From assembly GCA_900553855.1 (NCBI GenBank), contig USFG01000005.1, positions 31,632-95,631 on the forward strand: a DNA stretch of 64,000 nt. The letters run 5' to 3'. The DNA comes from an uncultured Mycoplasmatota bacterium (GTDB taxonomy: Bacteria > Bacillota_I > Bacilli_A > RF39 > UBA660). Positions 7,064 through 14,533 of the stretch are shown in pieces. The translations under genes and the position numbers were made by a program. Numbering within the stretch: position 1 is the stretch's first letter; each line of letters starts with the position of its first letter. Below the pieces are notes generated by a model. The model made no database searches, had not been told where the DNA came from, and saw only the letters and a program-made list of their open reading frames with translations.

Positions 7064-8116
7064 TTAAAAATTATCTCTATCTCTTAGGAATGGTGGAATA
7101 TCATAATCATTATCATCATCTAAGAATCTTCTCTTTGGTTCTTCTTCTTTTTCTTCTGGTTTGGTATCATCATCTTCAAAACCAGTAGCAATTACTGTAA
7201 CGATTACTTCATCATTTAAGTTTTCATTAATAACAGCACCGAAGATAATATTAATATCGTTATTAGCACTTTGTCTTACTACTTCAGCAGCATCTTCTGC
7301 TTCAAATAGAGTTAAGCTTGTTCCACCAGTAACATTTATAATAGCATCTTTTGCACCAACAATACTTGTTTCTAAAAGTGGTGATGATACTGCTTGTTTT
7401 GCGGCTTCAATAGCTCTATTTTCACCGACACCTAAACCAATACCTATTAATGCACTACCACGTTTTTCCATAACTGTTTTAACATCTGCAAAGTCTAAGT
7501 TTACTAAACCAGATACAGCAATTAAATCACTTATTGATTGGACACCACGATGTAATACGTTATCAACTTCTTTAAATGCTTCTAACATTGGAGTTGATTT
7601 ATCAATAATATCTCTTAATCTATCATTTGGAATAACTATTAAAGTATCAACATGTTTTTTTAGCTCATCAATACCTAAAATAGCATGTTCCATTCTTCTT
7701 CTTCCTTCAAATCTAAATGGTTTTGTTACAATGCCAATTGTTAATGCACCCAATTCTTGGGCAATTTCAGCAATTACAGGGGCAGCACCAGTTCCAGTTC
7801 CTCCACCCATACCGCAAGTAACGAATACCATATCAGCACCTTTTAGGGCTTCCTTAATTTCATCTTTACTTTCAATTGCAGCTTCTCTACCAACTTCAGG
7901 GTTAGCACCTGCTCCTAATCCATTAGTAATTGTTTTACCAATTTGTAATTTATTACTTGCTTTAGAAGCATTTAATACTTGTAAGTCAGTATTAGCAACA
8001 ATGAATTCAACGCCTTTAACTCCTGATTCAATCATTCTATTAACAGCGTTGTTTCCACCACCACCAACACCTATTACTTTTATCTTTGCAATTTGATCCA
8101 TTTCTAATCCAAACAT
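7064..8116 (-). CDS. ftsZ: cell division GTPase FtsZ
   Basis: A 350-residue FtsZ. It has the nucleotide-binding GVGGGGNNAVNRM at the N-terminus, the tubulin signature GGGTGTGAAP around residue 105, the NTDLQ loop and the synergy-loop region. A short acidic linker (KPEEKEEEPKRR) leads to the conserved C-terminal peptide DIPPFLRDRDNF, which binds FtsA and other partners. It polymerises into the division ring at the membrane. The SD AAAGGAGAG is strong. It lies 16 bases after ftsA, forming the usual ftsA-ftsZ operon. Its short linker is typical of small-genome Bacilli. Confidence 0.97.
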   Translation of the reverse strand: MFGLEMDQIAKIKVIGVGGGGNNAVNRMIESGVKGVEFIVANTDLQVLNASKASNKLQIGKTITNGLGAGANPEVGREAAIESKDEIKEALKGADMVFVTCGMGGGTGTGAAPVIAEIAQELGALTIGIVTKPFRFEGRRRMEHAILGIDELKKHVDTLIVIPNDRLRDIIDKSTPMLEAFKEVDNVLHRGVQSISDLIAVSGLVNLDFADVKTVMEKRGSALIGIGLGVGENRAIEAAKQAVSSPLLETSIVGAKDAIINVTGGTSLTLFEAEDAAEVVRQSANNDINIIFGAVINENLNDEVIVTVIATGFEDDDTKPEEKEEEPKRRFLDDDNDYDIPPFLRDRDNF

Positions 8117-8132
8117 ATTTTACTCTCCTTTA

Positions 8133-9365
8133 TTAATCATCGAAAAAGTATCCTACTACTCTAGAAATAAGAGAATTTTTCGAAGTATTCTTTTCACTTA
8201 TTGTACACATTGCATCTATTTCTTCTTCAGTTAAACTACTGAATTCTCTATTTCTTAGTAATAATTTACTATTAAAATATTTAAGCATTCCAAGAGCAAC
8301 ACTATAGGAATTATCTCTTGCTCCTAAATTATTAATCTTACCTATTTTACCATTTTTATTAAATACATTATTTATTAAGAGGTTAATATCCTTAATTTCA
8401 GATAAACCGCCTGTTATAATTATATAACTTATTTCTTTTTTTGTTAAGAGGTTAATGTTCTTTTTTATAATTTTAAGAAGATTATCCATCTTTTCACTAA
8501 CTATTTTACTTAATTCGTATTGATTAACGGTAATTTCTTCTCCATTTTTATTTGTTAAAGTAATAGTTTCTTTTTCATCAGCGTTATTAATAACTGCTAG
8601 AGCTAATTTTTCTTTTAAATATTCAGTTTCATTTCTTTTAAGATTATAAACACTTGCTATTTCTTTATCTATGTAAAATCCACCATCATCTATTATTTTA
8701 TTATTAATAAATATTCCTTTAGAGAAAATGCTTATATTAGTTGTTGTAGATCCTAAATTAACTATAGCAATATTTTTAGTATCTAATTCTTTACTTTTAA
8801 AATTATAATAATCTACTAAACCAGTTGTTGTAATATCAATTATGTCAAGGTTACAACTATTTACTATGGTTGCTAAATCATAAATTGTTTTTTTATCGGT
8901 TGATACTAAAATACTTTTAACGTATAAAATATTTCCATGTTTACCATAAGGATTAATTGTTTCTTCATCATCTACTTTAAACATTATTGGAAGTGTGCAA
9001 ATAAGTTCATTTTTATGATCAATTTTATTTTTACTAACATCTTGTAAAAGTCTTACAATATCATTACTTTTAACTACATTTTCTTCAAGTTCAACTCTTC
9101 CATCAGTTAATTTAAAATCTAAATTATATGTAGGAACATTTAAAATTACTTTTCTTATTTTAATATTTAATTCTTCTTCAGTTTTAGATATAGCCTCTTT
9201 TATACGGCTTATTAAAGCTTCTTTATCTAATATATAGTTATTTACATATCCTCTTGATGTTACTTTAACAGCACTTAAAATATTGAGTTTAGTTCCTATA
9301 AACTCACCAACTACTACCTTAATTGTATTAGATCCAATATCTAAAGCCGTAAAAATCTTTCTCAT
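8133..9365 (-). CDS. ftsA: cell division protein FtsA
   Basis: A 410-residue actin-like FtsA. It opens with the phosphate-1 motif FTALDIGSNTIKVVVGEF. The IVNLGSTTTNISIF segment (phosphate-2) and IIITGGLSEI (adenosine motif) follow. The last residues NSLISRVVGYFFDD form the amphipathic membrane-targeting helix. FtsA tethers FtsZ filaments to the membrane. It is directly upstream of ftsZ and divergent from murT across about 86 bases that must hold both promoters. Confidence 0.93.
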   Translation of the reverse strand: MRKIFTALDIGSNTIKVVVGEFIGTKLNILSAVKVTSRGYVNNYILDKEALISRIKEAISKTEEELNIKIRKVILNVPTYNLDFKLTDGRVELEENVVKSNDIVRLLQDVSKNKIDHKNELICTLPIMFKVDDEETINPYGKHGNILYVKSILVSTDKKTIYDLATIVNSCNLDIIDITTTGLVDYYNFKSKELDTKNIAIVNLGSTTTNISIFSKGIFINNKIIDDGGFYIDKEIASVYNLKRNETEYLKEKLALAVINNADEKETITLTNKNGEEITVNQYELSKIVSEKMDNLLKIIKKNINLLTKKEISYIIITGGLSEIKDINLLINNVFNKNGKIGKINNLGARDNSYSVALGMLKYFNSKLLLRNREFSSLTEEEIDAMCTISEKNTSKNSLISRVVGYFFDD

Positions 9366-9451
9366 AACTATTTCTCTTTCTATTATGAATTATACTATAA
9401 TTATTTATATATTTCAAAGAAAATGTTATACTATTTTTAGAGGTAATGAAT

Positions 9452-10795
9452 ATGAAAACAAGTTTTTTAATTTTAATAAACAAAATGATTACTGGAGTAT
9501 GTAAGTTATTCGGCTATAATGCATCAGTTTTTCCTGGAAGTATTGTTAGAAAGTTTGATAAAAATGTTTTAGATAATATTAAGTATCCTAAGTATGTTGT
9601 TGCTGTTACGGGTTCATCAGGAAAGGGATCAGCTACTTCAATGATTGCCCATATTTTGGAAGATAATGGATATAAGGTTGTATGGAATAAGAGTGGATCT
9701 AATATAGTTAATGCGACTACTTCTCTTATATTAAATAATAGTGGAATATTTAATCATAAAGTTAATGCTGATGTTCTTCTTCTAGAGATGGATGAATCTT
9801 ATATTAGACAAACATTTAATAAAGATACAATTACTCATTTAGTTTTAACAAATTTAACAAGAGATCAAGTTGCTAGAAATGGCTCACCGGAAGAAGTATC
9901 AGCTAAAATTGCTTCGGCTTTTAAATCAGATACTAATATGAGAATAATATATAATGCGGATGATCCAATAATTTATTTACTTAGTAAACAATTTAAAAAT
10001 ATTGTTGGTTATGGGATTAATAAAACTAAATATAGTTTAAGTAAACCAGTTAGTAATAATGTGGATGCAGCATATTGTCCATATTGTCATAAGAAGTTAG
10101 AATATTCTTTTTATCATTATGGGCATATTGGTAATTATAAATGTTTAAATAAAGATTGTGATTTTAAAAGAACTGCTAAATATATTGGAACTGATGTTAA
10201 TTTAGGTAAATGTGAAATGTGTATTAATAAATTACCTGTTCATTTGAATAAAGATGTCTTCTTTGCTGCTTATTATACACTTGCTGCTTATGCTCTTTGT
10301 CATGAAATTGGACTATCTGATGAACAAATACTTAAATCTTTAAATGATCACATTATGGAAAGTAAAAGATTAAAGGAACTTACTTTTGATGGTAGAACCG
10401 TTGAAATGTTAGAATCTAAAAATGAAAACAATTTAAGTTATTTACAATCTTTAAATTATATTAATAATTATGATAAAGAAAAGACGATAATACTTGGATT
10501 TGACAATGTTTCAAGAAGATATAAACTTAATGATATTTCTTGGCTTTATGATATCGATTTTGAAATTTTAAATCAAAATAATATAGATAAAATATTTTGT
10601 ATTGGTAGATTTAGATATGATGTATATGCAAGATTAGTGCTTGCTGGTATTAAAGAAGATAAATTAATTATGGTTGATAATATAGGTGATATTACTAAAC
10701 TATTAAAGGTAAGTAAGGGTAAGATATTTACAATGGTTTGCTTTGATATGACTGCTATATTAAAGAAATTATTTATGGAGGATAACAATGATTAA
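9452..10795 (+). CDS. murT: MurT-type Mur ligase, lipid II amidation subunit
   Basis: A 447-residue Mur-ligase family protein. The P-loop is VTGSSGKGSAT; the GKGS form resembles folylpolyglutamate synthases, where MurT usually has GKTT. A four-Cys zinc ribbon (CPYC ... CLNKDC, about residues 209-236) is inserted in the central domain, as in MurT. The C-terminal DUF1727 part has DISWLYDIDFE. MurT activates the D-Glu carboxylate of lipid II and with GatD converts it to D-isoglutamine. The start at 9452 has AGAGGT seven bases upstream, better than the ATG at 9446. It overlaps gatD by eight bases. Confidence 0.9.
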   Translation: MKTSFLILINKMITGVCKLFGYNASVFPGSIVRKFDKNVLDNIKYPKYVVAVTGSSGKGSATSMIAHILEDNGYKVVWNKSGSNIVNATTSLILNNSGIFNHKVNADVLLLEMDESYIRQTFNKDTITHLVLTNLTRDQVARNGSPEEVSAKIASAFKSDTNMRIIYNADDPIIYLLSKQFKNIVGYGINKTKYSLSKPVSNNVDAAYCPYCHKKLEYSFYHYGHIGNYKCLNKDCDFKRTAKYIGTDVNLGKCEMCINKLPVHLNKDVFFAAYYTLAAYALCHEIGLSDEQILKSLNDHIMESKRLKELTFDGRTVEMLESKNENNLSYLQSLNYINNYDKEKTIILGFDNVSRRYKLNDISWLYDIDFEILNQNNIDKIFCIGRFRYDVYARLVLAGIKEDKLIMVDNIGDITKLLKVSKGKIFTMVCFDMTAILKKLFMEDNND

Positions 10796-11471
10796 AATAT
10801 TACATTTATATTATGATTTATTAAATTTATCAGGTGAACAAGGTAATATTTTAGCTTTAAAGAAAGCGTTTAATAATCAAAATGTTGAAGTAAAGCTCTA
10901 TTGTTTATCTGTTGATGATAAAATTAAATTTAGTGATTATGACTTAATTTATATGGGTAATGGTTCTAATTCTAATTTTAGTATTGCTCTTGAAGATATA
11001 AAAAAATATAAAAAAGAATTAAAAAAATATATTGATAATAATGGTTATGTTATTGCAACAGGTAATTCATATTTATTATTTGGAGAAAAAATTAATGATA
11101 TAGAATGTTTAGGAATATTTGATTATTATGCAAAATGGACTAATAGAACTGCCCATGAATGTCTAATGGGAATGTTAAATCAAAAAGACATTATAGGTTT
11201 TCAAAATAGAGATTATGTCGTTAATATAAATAGAAATCATTTATTTAAAGTTAAAGATGGTATTTGTGATAATTTAAAAAGTGAAAATGAAGGATATCAT
11301 GAAAATAATTTTTATGGAACTTCAGTTATAGGTCCTCTGCTTATTAGAAATCCTCATTTAACTAATATGATTGTTAAAGATATTTTAGAGAAAAATAATT
11401 TAGTATTTCATGATGATGAATTTAAATTATTAAATGATGCATATAATGAGTATATTAAAAATTTTTATTAG
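10788..11471 (+). CDS. gatD: GatD-like glutamine amidotransferase lacking catalytic Cys and His
   Basis: A 227-residue class I amidotransferase fold protein, clearly the MurT partner: it starts HLYYDLLNLSGEQGNIL, and has GIFDYYAKWTNR, then GTSVIGPLLIRNP near the end, matching GatD. The nucleophile elbow, usually ICGGYQFLG, reads ATGNSYLLFG, so the Cys is replaced (about Gly92). The catalytic His of 'GTYLHGP' is replaced by Ile181. The glutamine-binding Arg region also differs. Glutaminase activity should be absent. It overlaps murT by eight bases and has the SD TGGAGG. Confidence 0.85.
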   Translation: MIKILHLYYDLLNLSGEQGNILALKKAFNNQNVEVKLYCLSVDDKIKFSDYDLIYMGNGSNSNFSIALEDIKKYKKELKKYIDNNGYVIATGNSYLLFGEKINDIECLGIFDYYAKWTNRTAHECLMGMLNQKDIIGFQNRDYVVNINRNHLFKVKDGICDNLKSENEGYHENNFYGTSVIGPLLIRNPHLTNMIVKDILEKNNLVFHDDEFKLLNDAYNEYIKNFY

Positions 11472-11481
11472 GACAATTAAA

Positions 11482-11510
11482 TTGTAAAATTAAAGTAATT
11501 GTGCTACAAT
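11482..11510 (+). promoter_or_regulatory. antitoxin RNA promoter, unit 1
   Basis: TTGTAA (11482-11487), a 17-base spacer and TACAAT (11505-11510), extended by TG. The same arrangement is kept in unit 2. Confidence 0.65.
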
Positions 11511-11516
11511 GTATTT

Positions 11517-11634
11517 GTAAGGGAAACTTACATATAATAAAAAAAGGAACATTTAGTTTTGCAATGCTGAATGTCTATCCTTATAAAGTTAGAATTGACA
11601 TTTAATCGTTTGAACTGATTAAGTGTCTATTTTT
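11517..11634 (+). ncRNA. antisense antitoxin RNA, unit 1
   Basis: The predicted RNA starts about seven bases after the -10 box with hairpin GTAAG-ggaaa-CTTAC. It then runs antisense through the 3' untranslated tail and the last codons of the toxin mRNA. It ends in a strong terminator, GACATTTAATC ... GATTAAGTGTC followed by TATTTTTGT. The layout (antisense to the 3' end of a small hydrophobic peptide gene) is that of type I antitoxins such as those of TxpA and BsrG. Confidence 0.6.
11549..11574 (-). terminator. toxin mRNA terminator, unit 1
   Basis: On the minus strand, CTGAATGT pairs with ACATTTAG across an A-rich loop, followed by TTCC and a T-run. One G-T wobble interrupts the stem; unit 2 has the fully paired version. 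Confidence 0.6.
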
Positions 11635-11719
11635 GTATGATGTAAATCATAGTTGTTATTAAAAACAGCATGATGCAGATATAACGTAAAATACTTATTA
11701 TAAATTTTCTTTTACTCAT
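11627..11719 (-). CDS. type I toxin-like hydrophobic peptide, copy 1
   Basis: This encodes a 30-residue peptide starting MSKRKF and ending MIYIIQK. A basic N-terminus is followed by a single hydrophobic span of about 20 residues, as in membrane-acting type I toxins. The SD GAGGAGG is very strong but lies in a hairpin: upstream CCTCAT pairs with ATGAGG of the SD. The 5' leader is about 67 bases from a promoter TTGTTT-17-TATAAT. Coding sequence is identical to copy 2. No homologue is claimed; toxicity is inferred from layout. Confidence 0.65.
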   Translation of the reverse strand: MSKRKFIISILRYICIMLFLITTMIYIIQK

Positions 11720-11792
11720 ATGTACACCTCCTCATCTTCTTTTTGTTTTAAAATGAGGATAGACACCAGCAACTAATTGTTCCTTAGGGGTT

Positions 11793-11821
11793 ATTATACT
11801 ACCCATGTAATTCATAAACAA
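11793..11821 (-). promoter_or_regulatory. toxin promoter, unit 1
   Basis: On the minus strand TTGTTT (11816-11821), a 17-base spacer and TATAAT (11793-11798). Transcription would begin near 11786, at the leader segment that mimics the antitoxin RNA. Confidence 0.65.
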
Positions 11822-11874
11822 GCGAACAAGTTTAATTTTTTAATTATACTATAAAATTACTAATAAAGACCACA

Positions 11875-11903
11875 TTGTAATATTAAGGTAATTATGCTAC
11901 AAT
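11875..11903 (+). promoter_or_regulatory. antitoxin RNA promoter, unit 2
   Basis: TTGTAA (11875-11880), a 17-base spacer and TACAAT (11898-11903), with TG one base before the -10, as in unit 1. Confidence 0.65.
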
Positions 11904-11909
11904 GTATTT

Positions 11910-12025
11910 GTAAGGGAAACTTACATATAATAAAAAAGGAACATTCAGTTTTGCTATGCTGAATGTCTATCCCTTAAAATTTTAGGTTATGACATTTAAT
12001 CACATTTGATTAAGTGTCTATTTTT
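11910..12025 (+). ncRNA. antisense antitoxin RNA, unit 2
   Basis: This has the same design as unit 1: a 5' hairpin GTAAG-ggaaa-CTTAC, antisense overlap with the toxin tail, and a terminator GACATTTAATC ... GATTAAGTGTC followed by a T-rich stretch at 12020-12025. The terminator loop differs from unit 1 (cacattt instead of gtttgaact). Confidence 0.6.
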
Positions 12026-12110
12026 GTATGATGTAAATCATAGTTGTTATTAAAAACAGCATGATGCAGATATAACGTAAAATACTTATTATAAATTTTC
12101 TTTTACTCAT
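12018..12110 (-). CDS. type I toxin-like hydrophobic peptide, copy 2
   Basis: This 30-residue peptide has the same nucleotide sequence as copy 1. The leader hairpin that hides the SD is CCTCA ... TGAGG with a different loop. Promoter boxes are TTATTT (12209-12214) and TATAAT (12186-12191) with a 17-base spacer. Exact conservation of the coding part beside diverged loops suggests a recent duplication or gene conversion. Confidence 0.65.
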   Translation of the reverse strand: MSKRKFIISILRYICIMLFLITTMIYIIQK

Positions 12111-12221
12111 ATGTACACCTCCTCATCTTCTCTTATATTAAAAAGTGAGGATAGACACCCAGCAACTAATTGTTCCTTAGGGGTTATTATACTACTCATG
12201 TAATTCATAAATAAGCGAACA

Positions 12222-12257
12222 ATAAAAAAACCACTTAATTTAAAGTGGTTTTTTTAT
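12222..12257. terminator. bidirectional terminator
   Basis: AAAAAAACCACTT-aattta-AAGTGGTTTTTTT is a perfect stem with A and T flanks. It ends the CotZ-like gene on the minus strand and insulates the toxin-antitoxin locus. Confidence 0.8.
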
Positions 12258-12722
12258 TTAACAAACACAATCTACATAACAATCATTTAAGCATCTAATT
12301 ATACAACAACAATTTAAATTCATTGTAAAGAAACTATTTGTTGCAATATATGGTTGGCTATTACAACAACTTTGATCTGGATTTACAGCAAGTACTCTAA
12401 ATGTACAACAATTCCCTTCTAACTTTTCTACTCTAAATACATTTGAACATCCATCGCATGAACTATTTAAAGATGGATTTGAACAAGTTGCATTTGAATC
12501 TTTTGTTGTTGGCATACTTATAGGTACACCATTACCACAGCAAGTATATAACATTACTGGTCTGGTATTACATACTAAGCAATTTGTTCCTCCGCCAAGC
12601 ATAGGTCTATCACATGAATCTAAGCAATTATCAGGACAGGCATTTTGTTGAAGAAGTAAAATTACTTTTAATATTTCAGCAATACAACTTTTATTATTTG
12701 AATCATTGTTATTATTACACAT
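12258..12722 (-). CDS. CotY/CotZ-family Cys-rich spore coat protein
   Basis: A 154-residue Cys-rich protein of the CotY/CotZ/ExsY family. It starts with an N-rich segment, then CIAEILKVILLLQQNACPDNC, RPVMLYTCCGNG, FRVEKLEGNCCTFRVL and a C-terminal CCCIIRCLNDCYVDCVC run. Family members form the disulphide-linked outer spore crust or exosporium. Its presence argues that the organism makes spores or recently did. The ATG has GAAAGGGTG upstream. It is a stand-alone gene with its own terminator. Confidence 0.8.
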   Translation of the reverse strand: MCNNNNDSNNKSCIAEILKVILLLQQNACPDNCLDSCDRPMLGGGTNCLVCNTRPVMLYTCCGNGVPISMPTTKDSNATCSNPSLNSSCDGCSNVFRVEKLEGNCCTFRVLAVNPDQSCCNSQPYIATNSFFTMNLNCCCIIRCLNDCYVDCVC

Positions 12723-12829
12723 AATATTTCACCCTTTCATTATTTCTCAATATATTTTATGTTTAACTTATAAATTAGTGATTTTATTTTTAGGGATTTT
12801 TTAGTATAATTAATATAGGTGATGAATTT

Positions 12830-13141
12830 ATGTGGTGGCAATATTTAATAATATTTTCTGTATTATTTATAATTTCATTAGTAATCGTTAAATTAAATAA
12901 GAAGAATTTTACTTTTGAAATTAATAAATTAGTACAGGCTTTAGGTGGAAAAGATAATATTCTTGATTATGAAGTAAATGTATCAAGATTAAAAGTAACA
13001 CTTAAAGATATTACATTAGCTGATAAAGATGCTATTACTAAGTTAGGTGCTAAAGGAATAGTTGAAATTGAAAATCAGTTAAAAATTATATTTGGGCCTA
13101 ACGCTAAAACATTAAAAAAATACATAAGTGAAATGAAGTAG
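12830..13141 (+). CDS. membrane-anchored PTS EIIB-like domain without the phosphorylated Cys
   Basis: A 103-residue protein with one N-terminal membrane helix (residues 3-22) and a glucose-type EIIB domain: VQALGGKDNIL, SRLKVTLKD, KLGAKGIVEI and LKIIFGPNAK all fit. The active Cys that normally precedes 'TRLR' is Asn50 here, so the domain cannot take a phosphate in the usual way. It may be a sensor or a non-catalytic relic. The SD is AGGTGATG. It converges with tyrS. Confidence 0.75.
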   Translation: MWWQYLIIFSVLFIISLVIVKLNKKNFTFEINKLVQALGGKDNILDYEVNVSRLKVTLKDITLADKDAITKLGAKGIVEIENQLKIIFGPNAKTLKKYISEMK

Positions 13142-13157
13142 CTTATGTATTTTTATT

Positions 13158-14333
13158 TTATTTAATAATAATTTTATAAATATTCTTTTTACCTTTTTTT
13201 AGAATAATTTCATTATTAAATTCAGCATTTGGATCAATTACTTTTTCATTGTTAACTGTTATACCACCTTGAATGATTAATCTTCTTGCTTCACTTTTTG
13301 AAGGCAATAATTTAGATTCAACTAATAATTCTATGATGTTATGATTACTTACTTCTATGGTTGGCATTTCATCTGTAACTTCACCTTTAAAGATTTTCTC
13401 ACTAGTTTCTTTTGCAGATGTTGCAGCATCTATTCCGTGAATATCCTTTACGACTTCAAACGCTAAAGTTTTTTGTGCTAATCTTTCCTCTGGTTTTTCA
13501 TTAAATTTCTTTTCAATATCTTCTATTTCTTCTTTAGTTAAAAATGTAAATACTTTTAAATATTCTATTACTTTCGAATCATCAGTATTAATTAAATATT
13601 GATAAATTTTATAAGGTGAAGTTTTTTCAGCATCTAACCATAAAGCATTTCCCTCACTCTTCCCAAACTTCTTACCATTTGCATCTAAAATTAAAGGCAT
13701 TGTAAAGCCATATACTTCTTTATTATCCATTTTTCTAGCAAGTTCAATACCTGTTGTAATATTTCCCCACTGATCAGATCCAGCAGCTTGTAAAGTACAA
13801 TTATAATTTCTATTTAAATATACAAAATCATATCCTTGCATTAATGTATAAGAAAATTCAGCATAGGTAATTCCTGTTTCTAATCTACGATTAATTATAT
13901 CTTTGTTTAACATATAATTAACATTGATATATTTTCCTATATCTCTTAAAAAATCTAGGAATGTAATATCCTTCATCCATTCATAGTTATTAACTATTTG
14001 AGCTTTGCCTTCTAATAATTTATTTACTTGGTTTTTTAATCCTTCAATATTTTTAGCAACAGTTTCTTTAGAAATTATTTCTCTTTCAGCTGTCGGTCTA
14101 GGATCACCAATTAATCCAGTTGCTCCACCAATTAATATGATTGGCTTATGTCCATGTCTTGCTAATCTTTTAGCAGTTACAAATGAAGCATAATGACCAA
14201 TATGTAGTGAATCAGCAGTAGGATCTGTTCCTAAATAAAATGTTAAAGATTCATTATTAAGTTTATCTTCTAATTCAGGTGAGCTTATATCTTTTACTAC
14301 ACCTCTCCATTTTAATTCTTCAAAAAATGTCAT
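13158..14333 (-). CDS. tyrS: tyrosyl-tRNA synthetase
   Basis: A 391-residue class I synthetase. It has SLHIGHYAS (HIGH motif), the tyrosine-pocket region QGYDFVYLNRNYNCTLQ with GSDQWGN, the KMSKS-type loop KFGKSEGN, and a C-terminal S4 RNA-binding domain (LLPSKSEARRLIIQGGITVN). It charges tRNA-Tyr. It is preceded by a T-box leader and an AAGGAGG SD, so synthesis rises when uncharged tRNA-Tyr builds up. Confidence 0.96.
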   Translation of the reverse strand: MTFFEELKWRGVVKDISSPELEDKLNNESLTFYLGTDPTADSLHIGHYASFVTAKRLARHGHKPIILIGGATGLIGDPRPTAEREIISKETVAKNIEGLKNQVNKLLEGKAQIVNNYEWMKDITFLDFLRDIGKYINVNYMLNKDIINRRLETGITYAEFSYTLMQGYDFVYLNRNYNCTLQAAGSDQWGNITTGIELARKMDNKEVYGFTMPLILDANGKKFGKSEGNALWLDAEKTSPYKIYQYLINTDDSKVIEYLKVFTFLTKEEIEDIEKKFNEKPEERLAQKTLAFEVVKDIHGIDAATSAKETSEKIFKGEVTDEMPTIEVSNHNIIELLVESKLLPSKSEARRLIIQGGITVNNEKVIDPNAEFNNEIILKKGKKNIYKIIIK

Positions 14334-14344
14334 TATTATTCCTC

Positions 14345-14497
14345 CTTATTTTTTAAACAAAAAAAGTTCATTATTCTAAGGGTGCAAAATACTGCACGGT
14401 ACCACCTTAGTTTATGAACTTTATTCATACTCTTATTAATCGTAACGAGATTTATTCGATTTAGCTCCAGGGTTGTAGGGCCTTTCATCACTAACAA
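14345..14497 (-). promoter_or_regulatory. short T-box riboswitch leader of tyrS
   Basis: The minus strand has the T-box core AAGGTGGTACCGTGC (about 14394-14408) inside a nested stem. A terminator follows: AAAGTTCAT ... ATGAACTTT plus T-run (about 14361-14422). A -10 TATAAT at 14502-14507 puts the start near 14495, so the whole leader to the terminator is only about 135 bases. The Stem I region is short, with a Tyr codon UAC at 14475-14477 in a loop, followed by a small AATCG/CGATT stem. Confidence 0.8.
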
Positions 14498-14533
14498 AGT
14501 TATTATATCAAATAGATTTTATTAATGCTAGAA

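Larger units (their letters stand above)
11482..11821. repeat. toxin-antitoxin unit 1 (tandem copy)
   Basis: This is the first of two near-identical units arranged head to tail (the second is 11875-12214). Each holds an antisense-RNA promoter on the plus strand, a toxin peptide gene on the minus strand, and the toxin promoter at the far end. The peptide-coding part is identical in the two units; differences cluster in the loops, the antitoxin terminator loop and the toxin -35 box. The stretch 11472-12257 holds nothing else I can see. Confidence 0.8.
11875..12214. repeat. toxin-antitoxin unit 2 (tandem copy)
   Basis: This is the second tandem unit, with the same order of elements as unit 1. 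Its toxin -35 box is weaker (TTATTT instead of TTGTTT), while its toxin terminator stem is fully paired. Confidence 0.8.

Noticed and set aside
7161..8096. Long open frame (311 codons) on the plus strand opposite ftsZ
   Set aside because: It mirrors ftsZ codon structure, has no SD and encodes a low-complexity Ser/Pro/Thr/Ile product; it is a shadow of ftsZ.
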